A stretch of DNA of 64,000 nt from Bugula neritina (lineage: Eukaryota > Bryozoa > Gymnolaemata > Cheilostomatida > Bugulidae), in the NCBI GenBank assembly GCA_964035545.1, contig OZ037766.1:9123722-9187721 (forward strand), written 5' to 3'. The first letter of the stretch is position 1, and each line of letters starts with the position of its first letter. The translations under genes were made by a program, and so were the position numbers. Below the pieces are notes generated by a model, which was not told the DNA's origin, did not search any database, and worked only from the letters and a program-made list of their open reading frames with translations. This document shows, piece by piece, positions 13,034-25,511 of the stretch.

Positions 13034-15781
13034 TTAGAAAAGTTTATGGATGCGATGTTTATATGAATGTTTGGCAGTTTTGGTATTGATATTGCCCTTA
13101 ATAGCACCATGTCTGGTATTGTGAGACTCTGCAAAATGAAGGGAGAACCGGTCTTGGTCTATAGCGGCACTACCAGAAAGCATACGAAAGTACATTTTTT
13201 GGTCTGCATTGTCACGTCTTTGTGCAAGGCTATCCCAATTAGAATTTGTCATGAGCTCAGTTATATGATTTCGTTTTCTCTTACAGAATGTCCACCTGAA
13301 GGCTTTTCTATTTATACCTTCTATGATGTTGATGTTTTTCAATTTAAATGGAGACCAGGTGTGGGTCGCAAATTCTAGTATAGGGCGACAGACTGTTTTA
13401 TAAGCTATGGCTCTGGTTTTACTTTTAGCCTTTTTTAGACAGCGCATCAGCATGTGTAATAATTTATTAGCTTTTGAGCAAATGTTTATTATATGTTGAT
13501 CGAATGACAGTTTATTATCAATCGTGACACCAAGGTATAATACTTTGTCAACACATTGTAAGGGGTCATTATTCATGCTGTATTGAGACACTAGAGGATT
13601 TACAGTGGAGCGTTGAATTGTCATATGCTCACATTTATTTATATTGAACTTCATCTGAGAACTGTCTGCCCAAGTTATAAGATGGTCTAAGTCATTCTGA
13701 AATAAACTAGAATCAGCAGGTGTTGTGATTGGTTTGTACAACAAGGAATTATCTGCATATAGTTTAAGCTTGCTGTTGGCTACCGCAGAGTGCATGTCAT
13801 TTATGTACACATTAAATAACAATGGTCCTAATACACTGCCTTGGGGCACTCCTGAGGTCACATGTCTAGTGGCCGATTTGACGTTGTTGACACAGACTGA
13901 AAGAAGACGGTTCTGAAGCCATGAAAAAATCCATTTGACAGTTTTATCAGCTATTCCGATATTTAGCAGTTTAACCTGTAGTTTATGGTGCGACACAACG
14001 TCAAAGGCCTTTGAAAAATCCAAGACAGCGAGATCAACCGGTATCATTTCGTCAAAAAAATCTATAAATTCACTCACTGTATTCAACAACTGAGTATCGC
14101 AGCCATGATTTGTCCTGAAACCATGTTGGTGTGGGTAAAACAGGTCATTTGATTCGAGGAAACAAGTGATATTATGTGATACGATATGCTCGAAGATTTT
14201 GGATATGATAGAAGTGAGTGATATTGGCCTGTAATTCAGCGGGTCTGTACGACTTCCTTTCTTGAAGATCGGTACAATGTTTGCTGTTTTCCAGTTTTGT
14301 GGTGTCTGAGATGTATCGTAGAAGTACTGAAAAACTTTTGTCAGGGGCTCATATATATAATGTGCAAGATATTTTAGAAGTGCAGGAGAAAGCTCATCTG
14401 GGCCAGCACCTTTTCGTGGATCGAGTTTGGTGAGCTGTGTTAGGACTCCCCGAGGATCAAATTGTATAGGAGATGATATAGTTTGAGGTGGAATGCAGGG
14501 AGGGATATTACCATCATCAATAGAAAACACAGAAGCAAAGGAGTCCGCAAAAGATTCAGCTATAGCAGTATTGTTGTTAGGGGGGATGTTGTCTAGTTGG
14601 CGTACAGTATTTGAGCTGCCCTTTTTACTTGCTATGAACCGATAAAGAGGTTTTGAATCACCCTGCTCTAATGTATTGCATATGTGTTTGTTTATATAAT
14701 TATTATAGTCCCTGTTACACAATTTCTTGCAGTACCGGGACTGGGTGGCATGTTTTAAAATGTTGTGCGGGGTGCGATCGTTAAGGCAAGCTAGGTGGAG
14801 GTGTTTTCTTTTTCTGATCTCACTTTTAGTTTCTTGGGATATCCAGAGTTTTGATTTTTTCTTTCTAAATTTGTATGGGATATTGGAATGGGCTACCTGA
14901 AGTATTCCAGATTTGAGATTATGCCATAACTGTTCAGCGCTACATTTCTTAGAGATATCTGAGGTGATTTTACAATGTAGGGAGTAACAGTCCACGGTGA
15001 TGTTCGTTATGTCTGCCTTTTCAAACTGCCAATATGGCTTTGGTTTGGTTAGGGATGCTGTCCTTTTAATAACATTATCCGCCAACACATTGAAATTGAT
15101 AATAAAATGGTCAGAGCAGGATGACTCAACTCGGGGGTTAGTGGTAGTTACATTTGTAACAACTAGATCAAGCGTATTACCTTTGTCGTGAGTAGGTTTA
15201 TTGATAGCCTGAGAAAGATTATTCGAAATTATAAAATCTACGAACAATTGATGCAAGTTAGTTTCTCTAGTTGTTTTAAGTACAGGCCTGCTACTATCAT
15301 TCCAGTCAATGTCAGGTAGGTTAAAATCCCCAACCATAACAATGTTCGGATTGGTTTGATCATAATACCAATTTACTATATCTTCTACTTGTTTTATACA
15401 GGGTCTACGGTAATAGCATGCAATAGTGAAAGAGTATCCACAGATTGATAAGTCAAGGGCAATGATTTCCCCAGGGTGTGAGACATTGATTCTACTAACA
15501 ACAAAGGGACATTTATTGGATAGGCCTATAAGGACTCCACCTCCACGTCCTAGTCCGTCAGTTCGATCACGCCGGTACAGGGTGTAGTCTCTGGATAACT
15601 CATTATCGGAAACTGATGAATCTAGTTTTGTTTCACATAAGCAAAAGATATCTGGCGATTGCTGATCTAGTAGCATGGAAAGTTCATGTATTTTACCCCT
15701 GATACCATTACAATTCCAAGATATTACTTTTAACTCTTTTTGTTCTGCCATGATAGTTGAGTTGGACAGGTTAGTTAGCAT
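13034..15781 (-). CDS. LINE ORF2: AP-type endonuclease and reverse transcriptase, 915 aa
   Basis: Nicks target DNA and primes reverse transcription there. N-terminal apurinic-type endonuclease (about residues 15-250) shows VISWNCNGIRGK, CLCETKLD, GDFNLPDIDW and CSDHFIINF, so the expected Asn, Glu, Asp and His catalytic positions are present. Reverse transcriptase (about 460-760) shows HGFRTNHGCDTQL, motif A AVLDFSKAFDVVSHHK, motif B SGVPQGSVLGPLLFNVYIND and motif C LYADNSLLY. Motif C reads YADN, so the second catalytic aspartate (residue 678, codon 13748-13750, AAT) is asparagine. The methionine at residue 11 (MAEQKELKV) may be the true start. The C-terminal zinc-ribbon-like part typical of CR1 is not obvious. 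Intact length argues for recent insertion; the YADN change argues that this copy is inactive. Confidence 0.93.
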   Translation of the reverse strand: MLTNLSNSTIMAEQKELKVISWNCNGIRGKIHELSMLLDQQSPDIFCLCETKLDSSVSDNELSRDYTLYRRDRTDGLGRGGGVLIGLSNKCPFVVSRINVSHPGEIIALDLSICGYSFTIACYYRRPCIKQVEDIVNWYYDQTNPNIVMVGDFNLPDIDWNDSSRPVLKTTRETNLHQLFVDFIISNNLSQAINKPTHDKGNTLDLVVTNVTTTNPRVESSCSDHFIINFNVLADNVIKRTASLTKPKPYWQFEKADITNITVDCYSLHCKITSDISKKCSAEQLWHNLKSGILQVAHSNIPYKFRKKKSKLWISQETKSEIRKRKHLHLACLNDRTPHNILKHATQSRYCKKLCNRDYNNYINKHICNTLEQGDSKPLYRFIASKKGSSNTVRQLDNIPPNNNTAIAESFADSFASVFSIDDGNIPPCIPPQTISSPIQFDPRGVLTQLTKLDPRKGAGPDELSPALLKYLAHYIYEPLTKVFQYFYDTSQTPQNWKTANIVPIFKKGSRTDPLNYRPISLTSIISKIFEHIVSHNITCFLESNDLFYPHQHGFRTNHGCDTQLLNTVSEFIDFFDEMIPVDLAVLDFSKAFDVVSHHKLQVKLLNIGIADKTVKWIFSWLQNRLLSVCVNNVKSATRHVTSGVPQGSVLGPLLFNVYINDMHSAVANSKLKLYADNSLLYKPITTPADSSLFQNDLDHLITWADSSQMKFNINKCEHMTIQRSTVNPLVSQYSMNNDPLQCVDKVLYLGVTIDNKLSFDQHIINICSKANKLLHMLMRCLKKAKSKTRAIAYKTVCRPILEFATHTWSPFKLKNINIIEGINRKAFRWTFCKRKRNHITELMTNSNWDSLAQRRDNADQKMYFRMLSGSAAIDQDRFSLHFAESHNTRHGAIKGNINTKTAKHSYKHRIHKLF

Positions 15782-16755
15782 TAGAGTGGTAATGTCCAGC
15801 TGTGTTTTTATCAGTTATGGTGTTAGTCTCGCTGGGGTCCCGGAGAGATTCTGAAGCAATAGTATCAGAGTCATGGGCAAACTTGGACCAGCGGTCTGAC
15901 CTGGATGTTTTAGACTTGGAGTAAATAGAGCCATTTCTTACTTGAAACATTTTGTCTGAGTGAGTTGCTTTTAATTCGTCTCTCAGTTTTCTAAGTTTAT
16001 AGTCACGGTCACGCTCTTCAGGAGATAGGTCTGGTGTACAAAATGTAGATGCTTTATTTTCCCAGGTGTTGTATCTATACATAAAATCATTTTTATTCAT
16101 CTCAGAGTTAAAGGTGGCTTTAACTGGTCTTATTTTATCAGAGTTGGGGAGGTTCATGTTACGTCTACCTAGTCTTAGAGAATTTTAACAGAGACTCATG
16201 ATTGAAACTTAGAATATCACATATTTCCATAATCTCTTCCATGGTATTGTTATTCTCTTTTAAGCCATGTATGATAACACTATGGGCACGTTCTTCCTTC
16301 TCTTTTCGTTTCAGTTGGGATTGGGCATTGGTTTCCAATCTTTCGACAGTTTGTTTGATTTTAGTAAACCAGGGTTCTGTGTTATCGGGCTTGATTGTCT
16401 CAGATTTGGTCAGTTTGATATTCTCACAGACCAGGTTTTGGACAGAATCCATTTTAGTTTCTATTTGAGCAAGAGATTTTTTAATTTCATCACCGCTGAT
16501 GTAATGACTGAGCGTGGGCTCACATGTCTGGCAATACCATTTCAAGCCAGATCTAGAAAACAGTTTGGTGATATCTATAGATCGATTTAGGTCCTTCCAG
16601 TCTGGTAGACAGTTGGTATGTGTCGATCTCGAACAGAGACAGCACTCAAGACTGGGTTTATTATATGTTGACATTGTGCATAATGTGCATGCATTAGAGC
16701 TCCCCGAGGTTGAACTAGTACGAGAACTCTGACCACCAGACTCCTTACCAGCCAT
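15771..16755 (-). pseudogene. LINE ORF1 with PHD-like finger, broken by one frameshift
   Basis: RNA-binding/chaperone-type ORF1 of the same LINE. The first part (16755-16165) starts MAGKESGGQSS and carries a PHD-like Cys/His finger (CTLC, CCLCSRSTHTNC, WYCQTC), then a coiled coil (KIKQTVERLETNAQSQLKRK) and a domain beginning HSVIIHGLKE. It ends at a premature TAG after LLKFSKTR. The rest continues in another frame as LGRRNMNLPNSDKIRPVKATF (split here into two overlapping readings) and runs to 15771. The shift falls at about 16170-16185. A single indel is the simplest explanation; a programmed shift is possible but I see no classic slippery site. Confidence 0.8.
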
Positions 16756-16800
16756 TGCAGGTGTTTACAGACCAAGAATAGATGTCAGATCAGGTACCCC

Positions 16801-19800
16801 TAGAAGAGGGAAAAAATTTCAGAGCGAAGCAACAAAACTGCCTGCTCCGAGAAGAAAACAAAGGAGAAAAAGCAGAGGCAAGAGAAATGCAGGGGCAAGA
16901 ACAACCAGCAAAGGACAAATTTATTTGCTTTATGAAAATTATTTGCTTTATGAAATGTAAAGTAGTTTGCTCCTAGAAAAGAGCCCAACAGAAAAAAAAG
17001 AGAAAATATTTGTAAGGGCAAGCAACTTCAACCAAAGCAGAAGCAATCAAGACAAAAGAAGAACGAAACCGAATTGCAAATATCCTGAAAGAATGCAGAT
17101 CCAAAATCCAAAATCACTGAAAATAAAAATAATTTACTCTGAAGCAGTCACTGAAAAAAAAAATAAATAAATAAAAAATAAATAAATAGTATACTCTAAA
17201 GTAGTCACTGTCTAGTGACCAGTATTACATCGACTGTGACAATTAGATCTACTAAAACAGGTTGAAGCTCCAAGAGTGAGAATTGATATTACAAGTAACA
17301 CACTAGCAGAGTAAATTCAAAACAACAAAACTTACATTTCTCTTTTTGAAGATTAGCATTAGTGATTACAGATTAGTATGACTGTGATCATTGCTATGAG
17401 AGTGTACTATGTAAATGTTTTCTAACAACCTGAATCTACTCTCAGTCTCACTCTGAAGTTAAACTTAACAGTAGGCTAAGTCTTACTCTAAGCCATACAA
17501 ATAGGTTGGTTGAATAGGTAGGTTAAATATATAATTTAATTAAATTATTATTAGTATTACTATTACTGAGTATTAGTATTTCACTATTCGATCTACCTTT
17601 CTAAAATATACACAGGGTCTTACACTTACAGTAATAATTCAAATGATAATCATATTAATAAGAACATGAATATATTTATAAAAAGAAAGATCAAGACTAA
17701 AAATATAACTATTAATAAATAAGCATTGCATTTACTTTTAATTTTACTAATAATTAATTTAATATGAATTATCAATTAATATTATAATTATGAATATCAA
17801 TATGAATATGGTATACTGAATTATAATAACTGATATTGATGTCTATGAAGTATGATATTGATAACAGTCTTAGTCCATTACCTATGATATTGTGATTGCT
17901 ATTGTGGTACTAATTCAGTGATTGTCATTCACTCATTCACATTGTCATACTCATTGTCATTCACATCATTATTGTGATTGACTGAATCATTGAGTTTGAC
18001 TTTGAGAAAACCTGAAAAGGAAGTGACTATTCTGATGAGTATTCTTTAATCAAAATAAAGTTTCCACATATTGCAGAGACATAATAATAATTATAATCAT
18101 AATGATGACTCCAGCTCATTGTCTTTAATTCTGTATAAAGAGCTTACATAGGGCTTGGCTGCAACTGTTTCCTTACAAAGCTTTCCACCTGATCACCACC
18201 ACCACTCACCTTTGGTGAAAAAGGTTAGAAATACAATAGTTATAATCGCTATTTTAGTAACGAATTACCGAAAGACTGAAATCAATATTGCCGAATTTGA
18301 TTGTAGTCTAATAATAATCCTTCTGCAATGACACAAAAGCATCCTTCATAGGATCTGTAGCTATCCCAACCCCTACTAAGGCCTAAGCTGTTTGCCAATA
18401 AAGATTGAGTCATCTATAAGAATTAGCTATTTATGTTTTAGCTATCCAGAAGCTAGATAGTGCATCACACATATAATATATGTTATTTGTTTCAACTCCT
18501 GGTTCTACTTACCCTATTATATATTATGAGTATGTAATGTTACTGCCTTCCACTGGCACTTTTATTGTCATGTCAACGTAAAAAGTAATTGGTTTGCTTG
18601 TGTTTATAAAGTTGACATGTCTTAGCATGCTGCTAATATAGTCCTTAGTCCAACATACTATATAATGATGTTATGCTATTTCCTTAATAAAAAATCAATG
18701 TTTGTTTTTCAAAGCTGCTTTAGCCTATAGTTTATGAATAGTGACTGCTCATAATATTGATAAATGTCGATACACGTGCATACCACTTGATTATTTGAAT
18801 AACAGCTAGTAATCCAACAAATCTATTTATTTTATTATCTCCTCTTTCCTGTTATACTGTGTGGCAACTTTTGGCCATTTTTGTGGATTTGCTTCTACTT
18901 AATTTCTGTTGCAGGTGAATATAAATTAAATGCTGCTGATTTTTGTAGGAAAGTTTGTAATATACGCAATGCATACATGAGCTGCCCATAGTTCCGGTGA
19001 TAAAGTTTTCTTTAAGTTTTGAAAATGTTTATTGCAAATATACAACAGCATTTCTTCCATTATAAATTCAATTGTACAGAACAATTGTGGCCTAACATAT
19101 TATACATACAGAATTAAACAATAGACAATTTCTATTACACTTCTCCCATAAAAATTAATGAAGACCCGTCATGTATTCAGGCACAAAATTCACAGCTGTA
19201 AGAAAATTTCTTTCAAGTATAGTAAAACTATATAATTAGGATGAAGCCACCTTTTTGTACCAGTATAAAACAAGCACTACGTAGTAAACTTTTAAAAAAC
19301 CTTAGTTAATAAGGACAAAATATTCTGTAAAACACAATTGCTATTACGTAACATAGTTGTTCAGTGCAAGCTTACTGCTATATTTTCTATTCCCTTTCAA
19401 TATGTTTTTCCTATAGATATATATATTATTCTAAGTTACAACTTCCATACAGTGTTTTAAAGAAATGAAATATTATGAAAACTGCCTATTATCAAGTTCT
19501 TCAACAGAAACACATGGGGTTGAAGCAGAAGTTAAACAAAGTAACAGTTATAAAACTTGAAACAAATAAAATTCTCTTTCTCTCTCTTATATTATAAAAT
19601 GTTATAAATACACCATAAATACAAACCTCACATTACAATTTAAACAAATGTTAGTACATAAGCTGATGAAATTTAAATATAATCAGAAATGCTAAAAAAA
19701 ATCCATATAAATTTCAAACTACATAAATAAACTTATATATTACTATATTAATTACAGTCTACTGCCAAATAGAAAATTAAAAATTTTTAAATAAAAGTTA

Positions 19801-19961
19801 AAAGAAGTTAACAGCTTAACAATATGTAATTAATATAATATGTAAAGATAAATAATATAATATATCTAATATTTAATATGTTGAGCATCTTAAATACTAT
19901 ATTTTACTTAGTGTCAGATGATTGTTTTTTTGGCAAACAAAAAGATAAAACTATGTAAAAC
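16801..19961. other. AT-rich spacer downstream of SKP2
   Basis: 3.2 kb with no supported gene. 17155-17190 is an AAAT-type repeat. 17520-18010 is degenerate simple sequence (TATTAG, ATTGTCATTCACTC). 19560-19920 is very AT-rich and should include the SKP2 3' UTR. Short open frames near 16800-17170 look like chance. Confidence 0.6.
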
Positions 19962-22900
19962 TTATACAGCAAAGTCTCTAACACGATGACCCCATATACT
20001 AGTGCGAAACATGCCCACAGTGGGACGAGAGATGGTAGAAAACAACTCCGAATTAACTGATGCTGAAATGAGATTGCGTCTAATTTTTGATAGATGTTCT
20101 TCTGGTAGCATACTATACACACTCAGAGCTTTGAAGTGTGGCAACTCTCTAAGAACACTGAAAGGAAAAAAAAAGAACTTTATAACATTTGCAACATGAT
20201 AAATTTATTGTTTAATTGTTTCTGTACTGAGTGAAAAACCATTGAAATTTTCCCTCATATACTTGATAGATGAACTATATAAATTATATAAAAAGGACAA
20301 AGATATAGCAATACTAGAAAGACTATGAATGTTTTTAACTCTAGCAGATAAGCTGGTAACTAACACTTATTTATAATCTAAAGTGTCATAATTACCAATA
20401 ACCAGCAACTACCAAAAAATTGAAAAATATTATCACACGTAATCACCTGATATAGCAACATAACTCTGTATCTATTTACACTAATATATGCAACATAACA
20501 AGCTATATGTAATTATATCTGAGGCCACTACATTGTCACAAGGAATCACCTGTAACTGCCTGGACTAATATAATAACATCTGCTAAGATGAAGAGTGTTC
20601 AAGTACTTCAGTTCCCGGACAATGCTGTATACTGATTGTTCTGTCAGGCCCAAGGAGTCACTCACATCCAGTTCTCTCAGTTGGTTGCAACGAGTTACTA
20701 ATCTATCCAAATCTAAAGTAAGAGACCACAGGCTATCAAATCAAAAACAAATATATTCTAAACTATAGAAAACTGCACATTGCTTTGATACAAAAATAGG
20801 TTTAAATTACAAAAAATTAACAAACAAAATTTTAATTTTAATATTGTATTGATATACAATTAAAGAAATATGGATTGTAACACAGGTACATCTATAACCT
20901 TACTGTGGTCATCCATAAACTCTCGGCATCCTGAGAAATTGAGTCGGAAGAGGTTTGGTGGAAGTTTACTGATGACTAAACCAACATCTGAATGAGATAA
21001 CTTGATCCAGCCAATATTCAACTCATCTAGACTAATAGTCAGAAATTTACATTACACTGTGTTTGTGTACATGCATTCTTTAGACTACCAGCTGCATGAG
21101 TGAGAAAATATAACCTTTCGAAAATTTATTTCAAAGCACATGTTTAAAAATGTGGCACATGCGTAAAAAAGGAATGCATTAGATAATTCACATACAAATA
21201 TATAAGCTTACAGTGGGCAAGAGTTGAATATCTTTTCTAGTCCTTTGCAAGTAAGCCCACTAACCATTGCACAGTTCAACGTTGTAAGAAACACATTTTG
21301 TGCTATCAACCTACATTAAAATACAAAAAGTGCACTACAAAGACCATTAACAACCATTAACTTCTAGCAATTGCATTCTAGAAGCAAAAGTAGAACATTG
21401 TAACAATAGCATAAATTTATTAATTAAAACGAAGGGTGGCATACCTGAGCTTTTAAATAGGTATGCAAGAGCTCAAAATTCCATATCAACTTCATTATAG
21501 TTAATTTAATCAAAATCAACAAACTATACATGGAATGCTACAAGCAGAAAGTATAAGTATTACCTGCAAATATCATTATTTATAGAGAGATTCTCGATGC
21601 TAAGTTTACGAAGTTGTTTGCATCTGCCAAGCAATTGTGATAAAGCGTTTTGCGAGATGCTTGCCATGGTGAGATCAAGATACTGTAACTTATGAAACTG
21701 AGTAAAACACTTTTTCCCCAACGTGAAGTCCCCAATCTAAAATTCAATGGCAGGTTTTAGCAAGATATCCTTTAACAAGCGTACAGAAAATATTTTTATT
21801 ATGCTAGTAAAAAAATCATTGTTCAAAATGTGCCCTAAGTGTGTCAAAAAGCAGATGTTATTAAAATAACTTACTGTGGTGGGCAAAAAAAACTTTTTTT
21901 ATTAGGAGCTAAATTTTCTTGCAATACAGTAACAGATATCGATTTGTTAAAGTTTAAAGTTACATTACTAAACGCAATAAAACTGTTAAATGAGAGTAGA
22001 CTAAAATTCTTAACCGGTGACACAGACAAATAATTGTTCCATTCTTGGAACTTAGTCTAAAACTGAAGACATGGTTTATCTATGACTACTTCTCACATAC
22101 TTCTGCACTAGCTAGCCTAAGGAACTCCACACCTCTGTCAAGGATAGTGTTTCCCAGAACACCACCCTTGAGTATTCTACCTCCAAAATCCAGTCTTCGC
22201 CATAAACTTTCATCATATCTACAAGTCAGAGATACTATAGATTGACTGTAGCACACGGCTTAGTTGATATACATGTAACAACTGCCTGTTTCATTTTTCA
22301 CATACAAAGTTTAATAGCAACAGCAATCATGCACATGTAAAAACTATAAAAAGTAGGGGCACAGCAGGGCAAATCTCAAGTTATTTATAGTCATTGCACA
22401 AAATCAATTTTATTTCAATATAATGGGCCTTATTCAACAGAATATATATTTATGTGATTTAAACAACAACTAAGTTTATTCATTTCCAATCAAAAATATA
22501 GGTAACCATAAACTTGCCTAAGCAAACACGAAATCATGGGTTCAAACCCATCTAAAGGCCATTGGTGAAGTTAAGTAGAGCATCTAAGTATTTTAATTAC
22601 TTCTATGCCACATATGGATAAGTTCTTAAAAACTTGAAAAACCCTTCTTTCACCAGGGGTTCTCAAAGAGACAGTGACTAGAAACGTTGACAAAAACTAA
22701 CAGATGGCACTCATAAGAAAGCTAGAAAAACTTTGAATTAAAAAAACTCACGCTATACGCCTCCACCGCTTGCACACTCTTGCACATTTTACAAGAATCC
22801 GTTTTGGCATTTTTTGAAAAATAGAAAGAATTACTTCATCGGCCACAAACATAAAGTGTCCATCATAGCTAGCTTGTGACTCATTCCCACGACTTTTGTT

Positions 22901-25124
22901 CGGCTTTCGGATTCGTAATCCAAGTTCTGACCAGCCTCGTTTTCCTTCCTCAGGAGAATCAAATATAGTGATGGCACGATTCTTTGTGACCTTCGCATGA
23001 GAAGACCTGACATCCTAAAAAATGTATAAAAGTTAAACGTAAATTTGTAAGAAAGTCACTGCTTGACTCGATATAGAATTTAATCATAAACTGAAACATA
23101 CAGAAACGATTCCAAAATTGAGGGACAAATTTATGTTTAAATATAATAAAGAAAATGATAAATATGCTGCTAAAGTCATCATTTTCTTAGTAACTTAATG
23201 TGATACTGAAAATACAAGCCATAAAACCATCCTAAGCCACCAGATAAACAAAGGACATTTTACATGACTCAGCAAGTATTTTTCATATTTTACATATTAT
23301 ATACTACATAACATGAGTGTATAGGTAATAGCTTACTTTATTTTGGCTACAGTTTGTTGGATTACATTTCCTGTCTAATAAAGACAAGTGGCAAGTGGTA
23401 GGAGAAGGTGTAGGGAATATACAGTCAGTATTAGTCTCCTGAATACTGTCTAACTTTATTATTCCTGTAACTCCTAGTTCAGATAAGCAGTTTTCATCCG
23501 CTAACAACTGATCAGATATGTGTGTGTCAAAAAGAGACGTACTACGACGTTTGATGTCCCGCACATGGTAGGTCAAGGGGTTGTGTCTCTTCTTACTACA
23601 ACAAAGATGCAGTTATGATTTGTTCATTCCACAGCAAGTTGAGTGACCAGCATGCTCATACCACTGAACTATTCAGATTGTTCTATAAGCAGCTCCGAGT
23701 TGGGGGTGACTGAGTGCAGTAGTTTGGGGGTCTTGAGTTTAGAATTGGGAGCTCCAAGTTCCAATCTAAACCTCCAACTGCTGCACTCAGTCACCCCCAA
23801 CATGGAATAGAATTATTATAGAATAATTCAAATTATTTACTGAAACAGTTTTAGACAGCTAATGTACTCTCTACACCATGTATAGCACATTCAATGTTTG
23901 AGAAGAACATACAGCATACATTTCCTGCGTTGCATTGTCTTTAAAATGAGATCCTACGAAGTGTGTTGTTTAATGATGTGACAACTCTCTAAAAACCTCT
24001 TTGAAAATGGCATCAAGCTGCAGTTTTTCATTTTCACTTTAATATCAGTTTGGAAATCAATGTTGGACAAAACGTAAACCAACACATAAAAAGCAGCCAT
24101 GGCAGTAAGAAACAGATGTCCGATGAGTTATAATTACATGATGAACCTATATGAGGAGATTGTAATTGGTAAGCTACGTGAAACTACAAGTAGACTACTT
24201 CTATCAGACACACAAATACTCTAGCAAACCTATAGTCAACTGGTGTAAACATTTTAGACTTGCAATCAGTACAATTAAACTAAAACAGAAAAACCACAGT
24301 AACATGCTAAGTGGTGTTGAAAGGTATAACAGATGTATATGTTTTGTATTAAGTGCAACTATAGTGAGTTTCATGTGCCACAAATTTTAAACTATATAGA
24401 ATACAATGCAATATTGTCATTCTGGTATAAAAATGCTCACCCCTAAAATAGTTGTTACTATATATATTTTCCAATACACGGATCTTAAAAGAAAAGTAAA
24501 GAAAATTAACAATTGTAGCCAGTCAAAGTAAAAAATGGTGCCTAGTAATCATGGAGTAATAAGCAGCTTCTACATCCTGGATTAGACAAGCTAAATTGGC
24601 TATTAATGGTGTCAATGGTAAATCCGCTTCTGATATTAGTTTACAATGTTGCTAATAAAAACAATATGAAGATTAGGTTGAACAGTTTTACATTTTTGAA
24701 CATAGTGTGAAGTTTTATTCATATCTGTATCAAGAGAAGTTCCCGTGTGTACAATAATGCAGTCATACTTGAAATCAAACTTAGCTAGAACCCCAAGTTA
24801 AGTGAAATATTAAGCTGTATCTTTAGTCTACAACATTAATAGACAAAGTTTTACATCCTATAACTGTAGCTACTAGCTACTAATAGGCTACTCTAACTGA
24901 GCACAAGCAGTCAAATAGCTTCTCCTATTTTGGCACACAGTCTATCTTCAAATAGATCTCATAGCTTTCTTGTGAAGCATATATTCAATAATGTCTTTAT
25001 CTTACCCAGAGTTATTGTCATTGGTAGTAAAAGTTTGAGCTGGTTCTTCAGTGCCACTGATACTCAACTCTCTATTATACTCTACTGAATCCACACTTAA
25101 AAAGCTTCCATCATGCTCCGCCAT
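19962..25124 (-). CDS. SKP2: SKP2, F-box and leucine-rich-repeat subunit of SCF ubiquitin ligase
   Basis: Recognises phosphorylated substrates (p27 in vertebrates) for the SKP1-CUL1-F-box ligase at the G1/S transition. Nine exons on the minus strand: 25006-25124, 23337-23595, 22752-23014, 22101-22218, 21564-21736, 21212-21310, 20904-21031, 20550-20712, 19962-20157. They sum to 1518 nt, 505 aa. Residues 1-175 are a divergent, Ser/Thr-rich tail. The F-box starts near 178 (FVADEVILSIFQKMP, then ARVCKRWRRIA and DESLWRRLDF). Leucine-rich repeats follow (LQYLDLTMASIS, LLDELNIGW, LRELDVSDSLGLT, LNTLHLSRCYYI). The C-terminal tail STISRPTVGMFRTSIWG matches the SKP2 tail that folds back over the repeats, which separates it from other FBXL proteins. 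It is longer than human SKP2 (424 aa), mostly through the N-terminus. Intron 1 (1.4 kb) holds a MITE; intron 3 holds a SINE. Confidence 0.95.
22517..22695 (+). mobile_element. tRNA-derived SINE, second copy, 5'-truncated
   Basis: Aligns to the 2212-2420 SINE through the B box (TCATGGGTTCAAACCC here, TCATGGGTTCAAGCCC there), a shared GCCATT segment, ATAAGTTCTTA and the conserved AGGGGTTCTCA near the 3' end. The A-box half is missing or decayed. It lies in intron 3 of SKP2, in opposite orientation to the gene. Confidence 0.7.
23687..23801. mobile_element. MITE-like hairpin, AGCAGCAC family, copy C
   Basis: A perfect 21-bp inverted repeat (GTTGGGGGTGACTGAGTGCAG at 23699-23719, complement at 23781-23801) encloses imperfectly paired inner arms, giving a 103-bp hairpin. 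The left flank AAGCAGCTCCGAGTT matches copies A and D. It lies in SKP2 intron 1. Confidence 0.6.
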
Positions 25125-25466
25125 AATTACTGTGCATTGTTTGAATGCTTCTCAAAAATATGTTATCGTGCTACGTACATTCATGCAGTATTCATTGTGC
25201 CACTTAGATCAACTGTTCTATAACAAATGCGTTTCAAAAGACGCTGATAAATAAAATTCAACCAATCAGAGACTGTGAAATAGACAACACGCTTGCCCAC
25301 ATTCAAACTAGTATTTATTGATTGGGGATATAGAATTTCAACCCTGCTTGCTTATTATGCAGCTGCTGAGTCCCTTAGTGCATAGCACTGATTAGTGACT
25401 TGTGACAGTAAACATGCTAATAGGCCAACACTATACAAGACTGAAGCTATAATTGAGTATTAAATA

Positions 25467-25509
25467 CTGTAGGCTATGTGTATCAAATTTTGATGCACAT
25501 AGCCTACAG
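25467..25509. repeat. 43-bp near-perfect palindrome
   Basis: Arms CTGTAGGCTATGTG at 25467-25480 and CACATAGCCTACAG at 25496-25509 around an ATCAAATTTTGAT centre; one mismatched pair only. It directly abuts the left end of the G-rich fold-back element at 25512. Confidence 0.85.
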
Positions 25510-25511
25510 TG

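Larger units (their letters stand above)
12905..16800 (-). mobile_element. CR1/Jockey-like non-LTR retrotransposon, nearly full length
   Basis: Minus-strand LINE with, 5' to 3': short 5' leader, ORF1 (16755-15771, frameshifted), ORF2 (15781-13034) and a short 3' UTR ending near 12950 in ATTT repeats and a T/C-rich tail. The ORF1 stop overlaps the ORF2 open frame by 11 nt, as is common in this clade. Outer borders are approximate because I could not find an exact target duplication. It lies between CIAO1 and SKP2, outside both genes. The long intact ORF2 implies recent activity. Confidence 0.88.
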
